In this document: positions 1 to 5,701 of the stretch, piece after piece
How the letters are laid out: every line of letters begins with the position of its first letter
Position numbering within the stretch: the first letter of the stretch is position 1
NCBI GenBank assembly: GCA_964646585.1
Contig: CAZYEY010000023.1
Span: 1-14,692 of the forward strand
Length of the DNA stretch: 14,692 bases
Reading direction: 5' to 3'
DNA from: PFJX01 sp964646585
Lineage (GTDB): Bacteria; Pseudomonadota; Gammaproteobacteria; Burkholderiales; Thiobacillaceae
Notes under the pieces: generated by a model
Database searches by the model: none
The model's input: only the letters and a program-made list of their open reading frames with translations
Told to the model about the DNA's origin: nothing
Translations under genes and position numbers: made by a program

Positions 1-74
1 GGCAGGTAGAGTGGCCCTTTCTTGCCGCAGCCGGCGAGGAGCAAGAGAGAGACAAAGAGGACGAGCAATCGCAT
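1..74 (-). CDS. lptM: LptM-like small lipoprotein, 5' part only (runs off left edge)
   Basis: Reading leftward from the ATG at 74, the frame gives a short hydrophobic signal peptide followed by the lipobox L-A-G-C, with the lipidated Cys at residue 16. It continues Gly-Lys-Lys-Gly-Pro-Leu-Tyr-Leu, the hallmark start of LptM/YifL lipoproteins. Family members are small outer-membrane lipoproteins; in E. coli LptM helps the LptDE lipopolysaccharide translocon mature. Only 24 complete codons are in the window. In many betaproteobacteria this gene lies divergent to cyaY and upstream of lysA, which matches the arrangement here. lysA itself would lie outside the window. The lipobox and the GKKGPLY motif are seen directly; the role is by family. 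Confidence 0.88.
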   Translation of the reverse strand, partial: MRLLVLFVSLLLLAGCGKKGPLYL

Positions 75-84
75 GGCGAACCCT

Positions 85-90
85 TAAAAT
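85..90 (+). promoter_or_regulatory. Candidate -10 hexamer for cyaY
   Basis: TAAAAT matches the sigma-70 -10 consensus at 5 of 6 positions and lies 27 bases before the preferred cyaY start, in the narrow divergent gap. No good -35 is seen at 16-18 bases upstream, where the lptM coding sequence already begins. Confidence 0.3.
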
Positions 91-97
91 GCGGGCC

Positions 98-106
98 AGT
101 CTAGCA
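98..106 (-). promoter_or_regulatory. Candidate extended -10 element for lptM
   Basis: The - strand reads TGCTAGACT here, a TGn extended -10 with a hexamer matching TATAAT at 4 of 6 positions. It ends 23 bases before the lptM ATG. No convincing -35 is visible. The same nine bases occur on the + strand at 431-439, before the next + strand gene. Confidence 0.3.
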
Positions 107-117
107 TGGAGACCAGC

Positions 118-402
118 ATGGACGAACGCGAGTATCACCAGCGCGCCGACGCTGCCCTGGCGCGCATCGAGGCGCTTCTGGAGGAAGCCGACGTGGATTT
201 CGAAACCGTGGCGGGCGGCATCCTGGAAATCGACCTGGAAGACGGCGGCAAGATCGTCGTCAACAAGCAGGCCGCCACTGGCGAGATCTGGGTGGCCGCC
301 AGAAGCGGCGGTTTCCACTATCGCTGGGATGGCGAGCGCTGGACCGACACCCGGGGTGGGGAAGAACTGTTTGCCGCCCTGTCCCGCCTGGCCGGGCTGT
401 GA
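118..402 (+). CDS. cyaY: Frataxin-family iron-binding protein CyaY
   Basis: A 94-residue protein matching bacterial frataxin along its length. It has an acidic first helix rich in Asp/Glu (residues 2-26), then the beta-sheet core with G-G-I-L-E-I, a K-I-V-V-N-K-Q strand, the conserved E-I-W-V-A-A and G-G-F-H-Y-R-W segments, and the C-terminal helix. CyaY binds iron and modulates the IscS/IscU iron-sulfur cluster machinery in the cytoplasm. The ATG at 118 is preferred over the in-frame ATG at 106. GGAG at 108-111 sits six bases before 118, and starting there aligns with the short N-terminus of known CyaY proteins (E. coli CyaY is about 106 residues). It is divergent from lptM. The family assignment is firm; cellular function is by homology. 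Confidence 0.92.
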   Translation: MDEREYHQRADAALARIEALLEEADVDFETVAGGILEIDLEDGGKIVVNKQAATGEIWVAARSGGFHYRWDGERWTDTRGGEELFAALSRLAGL

Positions 403-430
403 GCGAATCGCGTCGGTTGATCTGACAGGC

Positions 431-439
431 TGCTAGACT
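431..439 (+). promoter_or_regulatory. Candidate extended -10 promoter for the cNMP-fold gene run
   Basis: TGCTAGACT is a TGn extended -10 whose hexamer matches 4 of 6 consensus positions. It sits 19 bases before the ATG at 459, leaving room for the Shine-Dalgarno GGAG at 450-453. No -35 at proper spacing is convincing. If real, it would drive the + strand run 459-2875. Confidence 0.3.
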
Positions 440-458
440 CTGGGAGCACGGAGCCACC

Positions 459-1013
459 ATGATCGAACAAACCCTTTTCAAGCATCTGCCTGAACTCACC
501 GATCAGCTCGGTGTCGAGCACATCAAGCCCCTGCTGGACCGCTTCACCATCCACGGCGTTTCCGCCGGCACCGTCGTGCAGCAGGACCAGGCGCCCGTGG
601 ATGCCTTCAACCTGGTGCTCTCGGGCAGGCTCTCCCTCGCCGTGGAGGCCGGGGGGCACAGCATCGTGCTGGGTGAACTGCTGCCCGGGAACTGGTGCGG
701 CGAACTCGCCTACTTCAGCGGCCTACGCAAGGCGTCCAGCACGGTCACCGCCCTGGAGGAGACGGACGTGGCGCGGCTGACCTTCGCTGACTTCGAGGCC
801 CTCATGGCGGAGGACTCGGTGGCCGTGTGTCGCCTCACTCACGCCTTCATCAAGATGATGATGCGGCGCCTGCACGCCACCGCCAACAACCCGGTCATCG
901 ATCCAGACGGCCAGATGCTCATCATGGGCGATCTTTCTGTGCCCTGGACCGACCTCGGCCAGCCTCCCCACGGTGTGGTGGAATTCATCAAGTCCATGCT
1001 GGGAGTGCACTGA
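459..1013 (+). CDS. Stand-alone cyclic-nucleotide-binding-domain protein (Crp/Fnr-like sensor fold, no HTH)
   Basis: A 184-residue protein whose residues about 20-125 form a Crp-type cNMP-binding beta-roll. It has the L-V-L-S-G-R-L strand-turn and a phosphate-binding-cassette-like stretch with Gly-Glu-Leu-Ala, then Leu-Arg-Lys-Ala-Ser-Ser. The Gly-Glu and a basic residue are kept, so ligand binding is possible. A helix follows (about 125-150), but the C-terminal 35 residues show no helix-turn-helix, unlike Crp/Fnr regulators. It is therefore more likely a sensor or effector module than a DNA-binding regulator. GGAG at 450-453 is well placed for the ATG. Its TGA shares its last base with the ATG of the next gene (TGATG), indicating coupled translation. 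The ligand and partner are unknown. Confidence 0.8.
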   Translation: MIEQTLFKHLPELTDQLGVEHIKPLLDRFTIHGVSAGTVVQQDQAPVDAFNLVLSGRLSLAVEAGGHSIVLGELLPGNWCGELAYFSGLRKASSTVTALEETDVARLTFADFEALMAEDSVAVCRLTHAFIKMMMRRLHATANNPVIDPDGQMLIMGDLSVPWTDLGQPPHGVVEFIKSMLGVH

Positions 1014-1495
1014 TGCTGCTGCGGAATTTCCTTCGCTCCCTGCCCGGCTTCCAATATCTCTCCGACGCCGATGTGGACCACGTGGCCGCCGCCATGCGGG
1101 TGGAGGAATATCCCAGCCATCACGTCTTCATCTACCAGGACAAGCTCAACAAGGAGCTCTTCCTGCTCCTGGATGGCCGCGTCAAAGTGGGCCACTACGG
1201 CAACGGCGGCCGCTACTACACCTTGAAGACCATCGAGCCCGGCGAGTTTTTCGGCATTCCCTCCCTGTCCGAGGGCAAGCCCGCCACTACCACCTGCCAG
1301 GCCGATGGCCCGGTCACCGTGGCCAGCATGCCTTTCTCCGCCTACCTGCTGCTGTATCAGCCGGATTCGGATATCGGCTGCCGCTTCCAGTTCGTCATCG
1401 CCAGCCAATTGGCGAAAGATCTCCACGACCGCCACGACGCCCTTCGCAAGCTGCTGCTCCAGGTCTATGGCGACGGCACTGCGGCGGCGGGCTGA
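1013..1495 (+). CDS. Second stand-alone cyclic-nucleotide-binding-fold protein, degenerate pocket
   Basis: A 160-residue protein starting at the ATG at 1013, which overlaps the preceding stop codon by one base. Residues about 8-125 show the cNMP-binding fold: L-F-L-L-L-D-G-R-V-K-V, then E-P-G-E-F-F-G-I-P-S-L, then K-P-A-T-T-T. The Glu of the phosphate-binding cassette is replaced after the Gly, and the usual Arg position holds Lys-Pro, so classical cAMP or cGMP binding is doubtful. The C-terminus is a single predicted helix with no helix-turn-helix. The two proteins probably work as a pair, perhaps as a heterodimer; that is inferred from the overlap alone. The AEC permease gene starts about 40 bases downstream. 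Confidence 0.78.
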   Translation: MLLRNFLRSLPGFQYLSDADVDHVAAAMRVEEYPSHHVFIYQDKLNKELFLLLDGRVKVGHYGNGGRYYTLKTIEPGEFFGIPSLSEGKPATTTCQADGPVTVASMPFSAYLLLYQPDSDIGCRFQFVIASQLAKDLHDRHDALRKLLLQVYGDGTAAAG

Positions 1496-1535
1496 GGAAA
1501 GCACGGTGCTCCCGGGCTGAACCGGCCCGTCGTCA

Positions 1536-2444
1536 TTGCCGGCCGCCGTGCCCATCGCCCTCATCATCCTGCCCATCTTTGCCCTGATCCTGCTGGGCAA
1601 CCTGCTCAAACGGGTGTCCGGGGTTTCCGAGGAAGGCTGGCGGGGCCTGGAGCGGCTCATCTATTTCGTCTTCTTCCCAGCCCTCCTGTTCCATTCCCTC
1701 GCTCACGCCGCCATCCACTTTGCCGTTGCCCTGCCCATGCTGCTCACAGGCCTGATGGTGACCTTGGCCGGCATGGGGCTGGGCTATCTGAGCAAGTTTC
1801 TCTTCCACGATCCGCCCAAGGTGTTCGCCTCCGCCTTCCAGTGTTCCTTCCGCTTCAACAGTTACGTGGGCCTGGCCGTGGCGGGCGCCCTGCACGGCCA
1901 GGCCGGAATCGCCGCCATCGGCCTGCTCATGGGTTTCCTGGTACCCCTGGCCAATGTGGCCTCGGTGGCGGTGCTGGCCCGGCACGGAGAATCGAACTGG
2001 CTGCAGGAGATTCTCGGCAATCCCCTCATCATCGCCACCGCCGGTGGCGTGGCCTTCGCCTTGCTGGGCTGGTCCCTGCCCGACCTGCTTTCCCAGACCG
2101 TGGGCCTGCTGGCCCAGGCCTCCCTGCCCATCGGTTTGGTGGCGGTGGGCGCGGGACTGCGCCTGGACAGCCTGTCCCATGCCCGGGGCCATCTCTGGTA
2201 TGGCATCGCGGTCAAGCTACTGGTCCTGCCCGCCCTGGCCTGGTGGCTTGGCCGGCTGCTCGGCCTGGACGCCACCCATTTCGAGATCGTCCTGATGTTT
2301 GCGGCTTTGCCGATGTCCACCGTGGCCTACGTGCTTGCGGTGCGCATGGGGGGCGATGGCCGCATCGCCGCGACCCAGGTGGCCATGAGCACGCTCTTAT
2401 CCATGGCGAGCCTGCCCCTCTGGCTGGCCCTGGCCAGGAGCTGA
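1536..2444 (+). CDS. AEC (auxin efflux carrier) family permease
   Basis: A 302-residue, very hydrophobic protein with about ten membrane segments. AEC-family features include the opening I-L-P-I-F-A-L-I-L-L-G-N helix, F-F-P-A-L-L-F-H-S-L, the F-N-S-Y-V-G-L stretch, a G-N-P-L-I-I segment at mid-protein and a final P-M-S-T-V-A-Y region. The family includes bacterial carboxylate exporters or uniporters and plant auxin carriers, so the substrate cannot be read from sequence. The start is uncertain: TTG at 1536 or GTG at 1548, with an in-frame stop at 1518-1520 ruling out anything longer. Neither start has a strong Shine-Dalgarno, so it may depend on translation from the upstream pair. The yjbQ-like gene begins 11 bases after its stop. 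Confidence 0.85.
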   Translation: MPAAVPIALIILPIFALILLGNLLKRVSGVSEEGWRGLERLIYFVFFPALLFHSLAHAAIHFAVALPMLLTGLMVTLAGMGLGYLSKFLFHDPPKVFASAFQCSFRFNSYVGLAVAGALHGQAGIAAIGLLMGFLVPLANVASVAVLARHGESNWLQEILGNPLIIATAGGVAFALLGWSLPDLLSQTVGLLAQASLPIGLVAVGAGLRLDSLSHARGHLWYGIAVKLLVLPALAWWLGRLLGLDATHFEIVLMFAALPMSTVAYVLAVRMGGDGRIAATQVAMSTLLSMASLPLWLALARS

Positions 2445-2455
2445 CCTTTCCCGCC

Positions 2456-2875
2456 ATGCGACAACACCATCACACCTTCAGCATCCCTGCCCGGGGCAAG
2501 GGCCTGTACGATTTCACCGCCGAGGTGGCGCGCTGGATCGCAGCATGCGGCATCCGGGACGGCCTGCTCACCCTGTTCCTGCGCCACACCTCCGCCAGCC
2601 TGGTGATCCAGGAGAACGCCGATCCGGACGTCCAGGGCGATCTGGAACGCTTCCTGTCCCGGCTGGTGCCGGAACACGATCCGCTCTATCAGCACACCCT
2701 GGAGGGGCCGGATGACATGCCGGCCCACATCCGTGCGGCCCTCACCCAGACCCAGTTGTCCATCCCGGTTCGGGATGGGCGCATGGTGCTCGGCACCTGG
2801 CAGGGCATCTATCTTTTCGAGCACCGTCGCGCCCCCCATCTCCGGCAGGTGGCGGCCCATCTTCTGGGGGAATGA
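2456..2875 (+). CDS. YjbQ/UPF0047 family protein (secondary thiamine-phosphate synthase-like)
   Basis: A 139-residue protein with the full YjbQ signature. It has R-H-T-S-A-S-L-V-I-Q-E-N-A-D-P (about residues 43-57), then H-D-P-L-Y-Q-H, E-G-P-D-D-M-P-A-H-I, and near the end L-G-T-W-Q-G-I-Y-L with E-H-R. Length is typical. Members form small compact barrels with conserved His/Asp/Glu residues. E. coli YjbQ can supply weak thiamine-phosphate synthase activity, but the physiological role is unsettled. The ATG at 2456 is 11 bases after the AEC stop. The nearest AGGAG (2436-2440) is rather far, so translation may be coupled. It is probably the last gene of the run starting at 459. Confidence 0.88.
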   Translation: MRQHHHTFSIPARGKGLYDFTAEVARWIAACGIRDGLLTLFLRHTSASLVIQENADPDVQGDLERFLSRLVPEHDPLYQHTLEGPDDMPAHIRAALTQTQLSIPVRDGRMVLGTWQGIYLFEHRRAPHLRQVAAHLLGE

Positions 2876-2903
2876 GGCTCGGAGCCGTCCAGCGGAGCGC
2901 CCC

Positions 2904-2923
2904 GGGTGTTGGCAGCCAAACCC
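2904..2923. repeat. Hairpin after the yjbQ-like gene, possible weak terminator
   Basis: GGGT-g-TTGG, loop CAG, CCAA-ACCC pair as an eight-base-pair stem with one bulged G. It lies 28 bases after the yjbQ-like stop and before the usp gene. No T-run follows, so it does not meet the usual Rho-independent pattern. It could be an RNA stabiliser, a weak terminator or an operator. Confidence 0.3.
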
Positions 2924-3035
2924 ATTCGCCCCAATGTACTGGGCCCTGGAACATGGACCGCGTCACGGCGTGAGCAAATGGCGGGGAATTCACTATGCTG
3001 TCCATGAGTGTGCGTGTTCCCCGTCAGGAGACATC

Positions 3036-3878
3036 ATGTCCGGCCAGCTTTCCCCCATCGCCCGTTTCGACCATCTCCTGCTTGCCACCGACGGCAGCGA
3101 CATCAGCGCCGGCGCCGTGCGCGTGGCCCTGCATCTGTCCAGCCGCTGCGGCGCCCGGCTTACGGTCATGCACATGGCCAGGACCGACCCCAGCTACGCC
3201 ATGTTCAACCCCGGTGGGGTGGCCCGGACCGAGGAACAGGGCCGGGAAGTGTTGCGCCAGGTGGAGGCACAGGCCGGCACTGCCTGCGTGAACTGCGCCC
3301 CGGTGCTGCGCTACGGCGAGGAGCCGGTGAAGGAGATCGCCGCCCAGGCCGAGGATAGCCAGGCCGACCTGGTGGTCATGGGCCGGCGCGGCGTGCACTG
3401 GCTGGAACGCCTGGTGCTGGGCGAGGCCGCCGCCCGGGTGGTGGGCCACGTGAAATGCAGCGTGCTGGTGGTGCCCCAGGAAGCCAGCATGTGGGAAAAA
3501 GGCATCTTGGTGGCGGTGGACGGTTCCCGCTATGCCGACATGGCCGCCGTGGCCGCCGGTAACCTGGCCAAGCGCTGCGGCCTGCCGCTGACTGTGCTCG
3601 CCGTGTGCGCCAGCGACGACCTTTCCTGCGACCTCGTCAAGCCCCTGGCCGACCGGGTGCGGGATCTGCTGCGCCAGGACGGCGTGGCCGCCGACAGCGT
3701 CGCCCTGGAGGGCAAGCCCGCCGACACCATCATCCAGGCCGCCCGGGACAACGACTGCGACCTCATCGTGCTGGGCAGCCACGGTCGCACCGGCCTGGAC
3801 CGCATCCTCATGGGCAGCGTTTCCCAGCAGGTGGTGACCCACGCCAAGTGTCCGGTGCTGGTGGTGAAGGGGGGCTGA
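3036..3878 (+). CDS. Tandem-domain universal stress protein (UspA family)
   Basis: A 280-residue protein made of two UspA domains (about residues 8-145 and 150-280), each starting with a hydrophobic beta strand ending in D-G-S. The second domain has the full ATP-binding motif G-2X-G-9X-G-S in G-S-H-G-R-T-G-L-D-R-I-L-M-G-S. The first domain keeps the glycines (G-R-R-G then G) but has Glu where Ser/Thr is expected, so it may bind nucleotide poorly. Tandem Usps are cytoplasmic stress-tolerance proteins and some bind ATP. CAGGAG at 3025-3030, five bases before the ATG, supports the start. It stands alone after a 160-base gap and ends immediately against the convergent MFS gene, with no bases between the stop codons. 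Confidence 0.92.
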   Translation: MSGQLSPIARFDHLLLATDGSDISAGAVRVALHLSSRCGARLTVMHMARTDPSYAMFNPGGVARTEEQGREVLRQVEAQAGTACVNCAPVLRYGEEPVKEIAAQAEDSQADLVVMGRRGVHWLERLVLGEAAARVVGHVKCSVLVVPQEASMWEKGILVAVDGSRYADMAAVAAGNLAKRCGLPLTVLAVCASDDLSCDLVKPLADRVRDLLRQDGVAADSVALEGKPADTIIQAARDNDCDLIVLGSHGRTGLDRILMGSVSQQVVTHAKCPVLVVKGG

Positions 3879-5081
3879 TCAGCGTCCGGCCTCGTGGCGG
3901 CGGAAAGCCCGCCAGAGCAGCAGGTCGTAGCCGATCTTCAGCGCGCCGCAGGCCACCAGGGGCGCCGCCAGCCAGCCAGCCGCCAACAGGGCGCCGCCCA
4001 GGGAGGGGCTGACCGCTGCCGCCAGGCTGCGGGGCACGGCAGTGAAGCTGGCTGCCGCCGTCCGTTCCGGGGGCGTCACCACCGCCATGACGAAGGCCGA
4101 GCGGGTGGGCACGTCCATCTGCGACAGCGCCGCCCGGGCCAGCAGCAGACCCAGTGCCCAAGGCAGGCTGTCCGCCAGGGCGGCGAGGATGAGGAAGATG
4201 CTGGCCGGGATATGGGTGAACACCATGGTGTTCACCAGGGCGATGCGCTCTGCCACACGTGGCGCCGCCAGCTGCGAGAAGGCAGATAGCAGACCCGCCC
4301 AGAAGAAGAAAGCCCCGGCGGCGGCCAACGACAGCCCAAAGCGCTGGAACAGCCAAAGGGCCAGCAGCGAGTTGAGCACCAGGCCGCCGGCGAAGGCATC
4401 GATGGAAAACAGGGCGGCCAGCCGGATGACGATGCCGCGCGACGCTTGCAGCGGTGCGGGCGGTGCCGGCGGCTCATGCGCCGGCGGCTCGGGGATGCGC
4501 CTGTACAGCAGCCAGACGAGCCCACCGGCCAGGGCGTAAATCAGGAACATGACACGCAGGGCTTCCACCCTGTCCCATCCCTGGCCCACCAGCAGGTCGG
4601 GCACGCCGGCCGCCAGGGCGCCCAGAGCAGCAAACAGGGCGCCGGCCAGCGTGTAGCGGGCGAACAGGGAGGTGCGGGCGGCGCCCTGGGCCGCTTCCGC
4701 CAGGCGGGCGTGCTCCAGGGGCAGGAACACGCTCACATCGCCAGAACTGGGATTGAGGGTGCCGACGAAGGCTACCAGCAGCAACGGCCAGAAGGAGGAC
4801 AGGCCGGCGAACGAGAGACCGGTGGCGGCCATCAGCAGCGCCGCAGCCATCAGCAAGGGCCGATGATGGAAGCGATGCCCATGGGTGCCCAGCAGCAGGG
4901 TCAGGCAAGCAGAACCCAGCAAGGTGGCGGCGCTGAGCACGCCCACCTCGAACGCGCCCAGGCCGAGCGCCAGCAGATAGGCGGGCAGGAGGACGCAGAT
5001 GAAGCCGTCCACGAAGGCCCGCAGGGCGCGGGCGATGAGCAGGAGACGGGCCTCGGGGGCGGTGCCCGGCGGCAGGATCAC
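3879..5081 (-). CDS. MFS permease, last gene of the chromate-resistance operon
   Basis: A 400-residue, 12-helix major facilitator protein. Helix 1 (residues about 10-35) contains R-A-L-R-A-F-V-D-G-F followed by L-L-P-A-Y-L-L-A-L-G-L-G-A. A charged loop after helix 6 (E-P-P-A-H-E-P-P) separates the two halves. The substrate is not readable; the position suggests export of an oxyanion or related compound. The start is chosen as GTG at 5081, because it overlaps the upstream TGA as GTGA, a typical coupling arrangement. An in-frame GTG at 5129 would add 16 residues. Neither has a strong Shine-Dalgarno, so expression probably depends on ribosomes arriving from the broken gene upstream. Its stop abuts the usp stop with no gap and no visible terminator. 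Confidence 0.85.
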   Translation of the reverse strand: MILPPGTAPEARLLLIARALRAFVDGFICVLLPAYLLALGLGAFEVGVLSAATLLGSACLTLLLGTHGHRFHHRPLLMAAALLMAATGLSFAGLSSFWPLLLVAFVGTLNPSSGDVSVFLPLEHARLAEAAQGAARTSLFARYTLAGALFAALGALAAGVPDLLVGQGWDRVEALRVMFLIYALAGGLVWLLYRRIPEPPAHEPPAPPAPLQASRGIVIRLAALFSIDAFAGGLVLNSLLALWLFQRFGLSLAAAGAFFFWAGLLSAFSQLAAPRVAERIALVNTMVFTHIPASIFLILAALADSLPWALGLLLARAALSQMDVPTRSAFVMAVVTPPERTAAASFTAVPRSLAAAVSPSLGGALLAAGWLAAPLVACGALKIGYDLLLWRAFRRHEAGR

Positions 5082-5388
5082 TTCAGACCCGGTGGCGGCC
5101 CCAGCTTCTTCAGCGGGGTTCCGGCGCACCAGGCATACAGGGCATCGTAGAGCACCATGCCGTGTCTGAGCATCTCGTGGTCATCCTCGAAGTTGAGGGA
5201 CAGACCTTTGGAGATGGCCAAGAGGCCCGCCGCCTGGGGCGCCAGGTCCGGGGCATCGCAGTCCGCGCCTTCATGACCTCGCTCCCAGGCACATAGAGGA
5301 ACTCCGGCGCCGGATCGATGAAGCGGGCGATGAGCCAGGGGCAGGCGATACGGTCGATCTTGGGCCGTTCCCGGGTAACCCACTTCAT
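5078..5388 (-). pseudogene. ChrB C-terminal-domain (chromate resistance) gene, internal deletion plus frameshift
   Basis: From the ATG at 5388 the frame encodes a good ChrB C-domain start: K-W-V-T-R-E-R-P-K-I-D-R-I-A, P-W-L-I-A-R-F-I-D, and E-F-L-Y-V-P-G-S-E-V. At about 5270 homology stops. It resumes in a different frame with D-C-D-A-P-D-L-A-P-Q-A-A-G-L-L-A-I-S, then F-E-D-D-H-E-M-L and V-L-Y-D-A-L-Y-A-W-C, ending at 5078. Compared with the intact chrB at 7050-7985, about 46 codons are missing, including the His-x-Gly and Ser-Phe-Glu part. The original frame runs on as unrelated residues to a TGA at 5112-5110, giving a 92-residue product. The rhodanese stop overlaps this ATG (ATGA). A simple read error would not explain the missing middle. 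It is most likely a decayed gene; a short functional product cannot be excluded. Confidence 0.8.
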
Positions 5389-5699
5389 TTGGCCGCCACC
5401 GCGCCACCAGCAGCCTTCCAGCCCTCGATGCCGCCCTCGATGAAGCGGGCCTGGAAGCCGCGAGCCTGCAGCGCGTCCACCACGCTGTTGGAGATGCCGC
5501 CGCCGCGCACGCAGTAGAGAATGATCTCCCGGTCCCTGGGCAGGCTGTCGGCCCACTCGCCGATCCGGGCCGGATCTCTCCAGTTCGCGCCCGCCAGCTG
5601 CTCGCTGGATGCCTGGTGGTCGTCGGCGCGGCGCACGTCCAGGATGAACTTGCCGGCCAGTTCGGATTTCAGGATGTCGGGATGGATGCTGCGTTCCAT
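5385..5699 (-). CDS. Single-domain rhodanese (sulfurtransferase) in the chr operon
   Basis: A 104-residue, cytoplasmic, single rhodanese domain. Features are F-I-L-D-V-R-R-A-D-D-H near the start, the active-site strand I-I-L-Y-C63 followed by the loop V-R-G-G-G-I, and the C-terminal F-I-E-G-G-I-E-G-W-K typical of the fold. Cys63 would carry the persulfide. The Gly-rich loop resembles PspE/GlpE-type thiosulfate sulfurtransferases. The ATG at 5699 follows the chrA stop by two bases, and the gene's TGA overlaps the next ATG. A much longer upstream extension in this frame lies across chrA and is not real. Rhodaneses occur near chr genes in other bacteria, but the role in chromate stress is not settled. 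Thiol repair or sulfur supply during chromate (a sulfate mimic) exposure is an inference. Confidence 0.88.
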   Translation of the reverse strand: MERSIHPDILKSELAGKFILDVRRADDHQASSEQLAGANWRDPARIGEWADSLPRDREIILYCVRGGGISNSVVDALQARGFQARFIEGGIEGWKAAGGAVAAK

Positions 5700-5701
5700 G
5701 T

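Noticed and set aside
106..117. Upstream ATG for cyaY
   Set aside because: The GGAG at 108-111 that serves the ATG at 118 would fall inside the coding sequence, and the extra four residues are not typical of CyaY.
827..1012. Upstream extension of the second cNMP-fold protein
   Set aside because: The added residues are a shadow of the first gene; the ATG at 1013 overlaps its stop and starts the recognisable fold.
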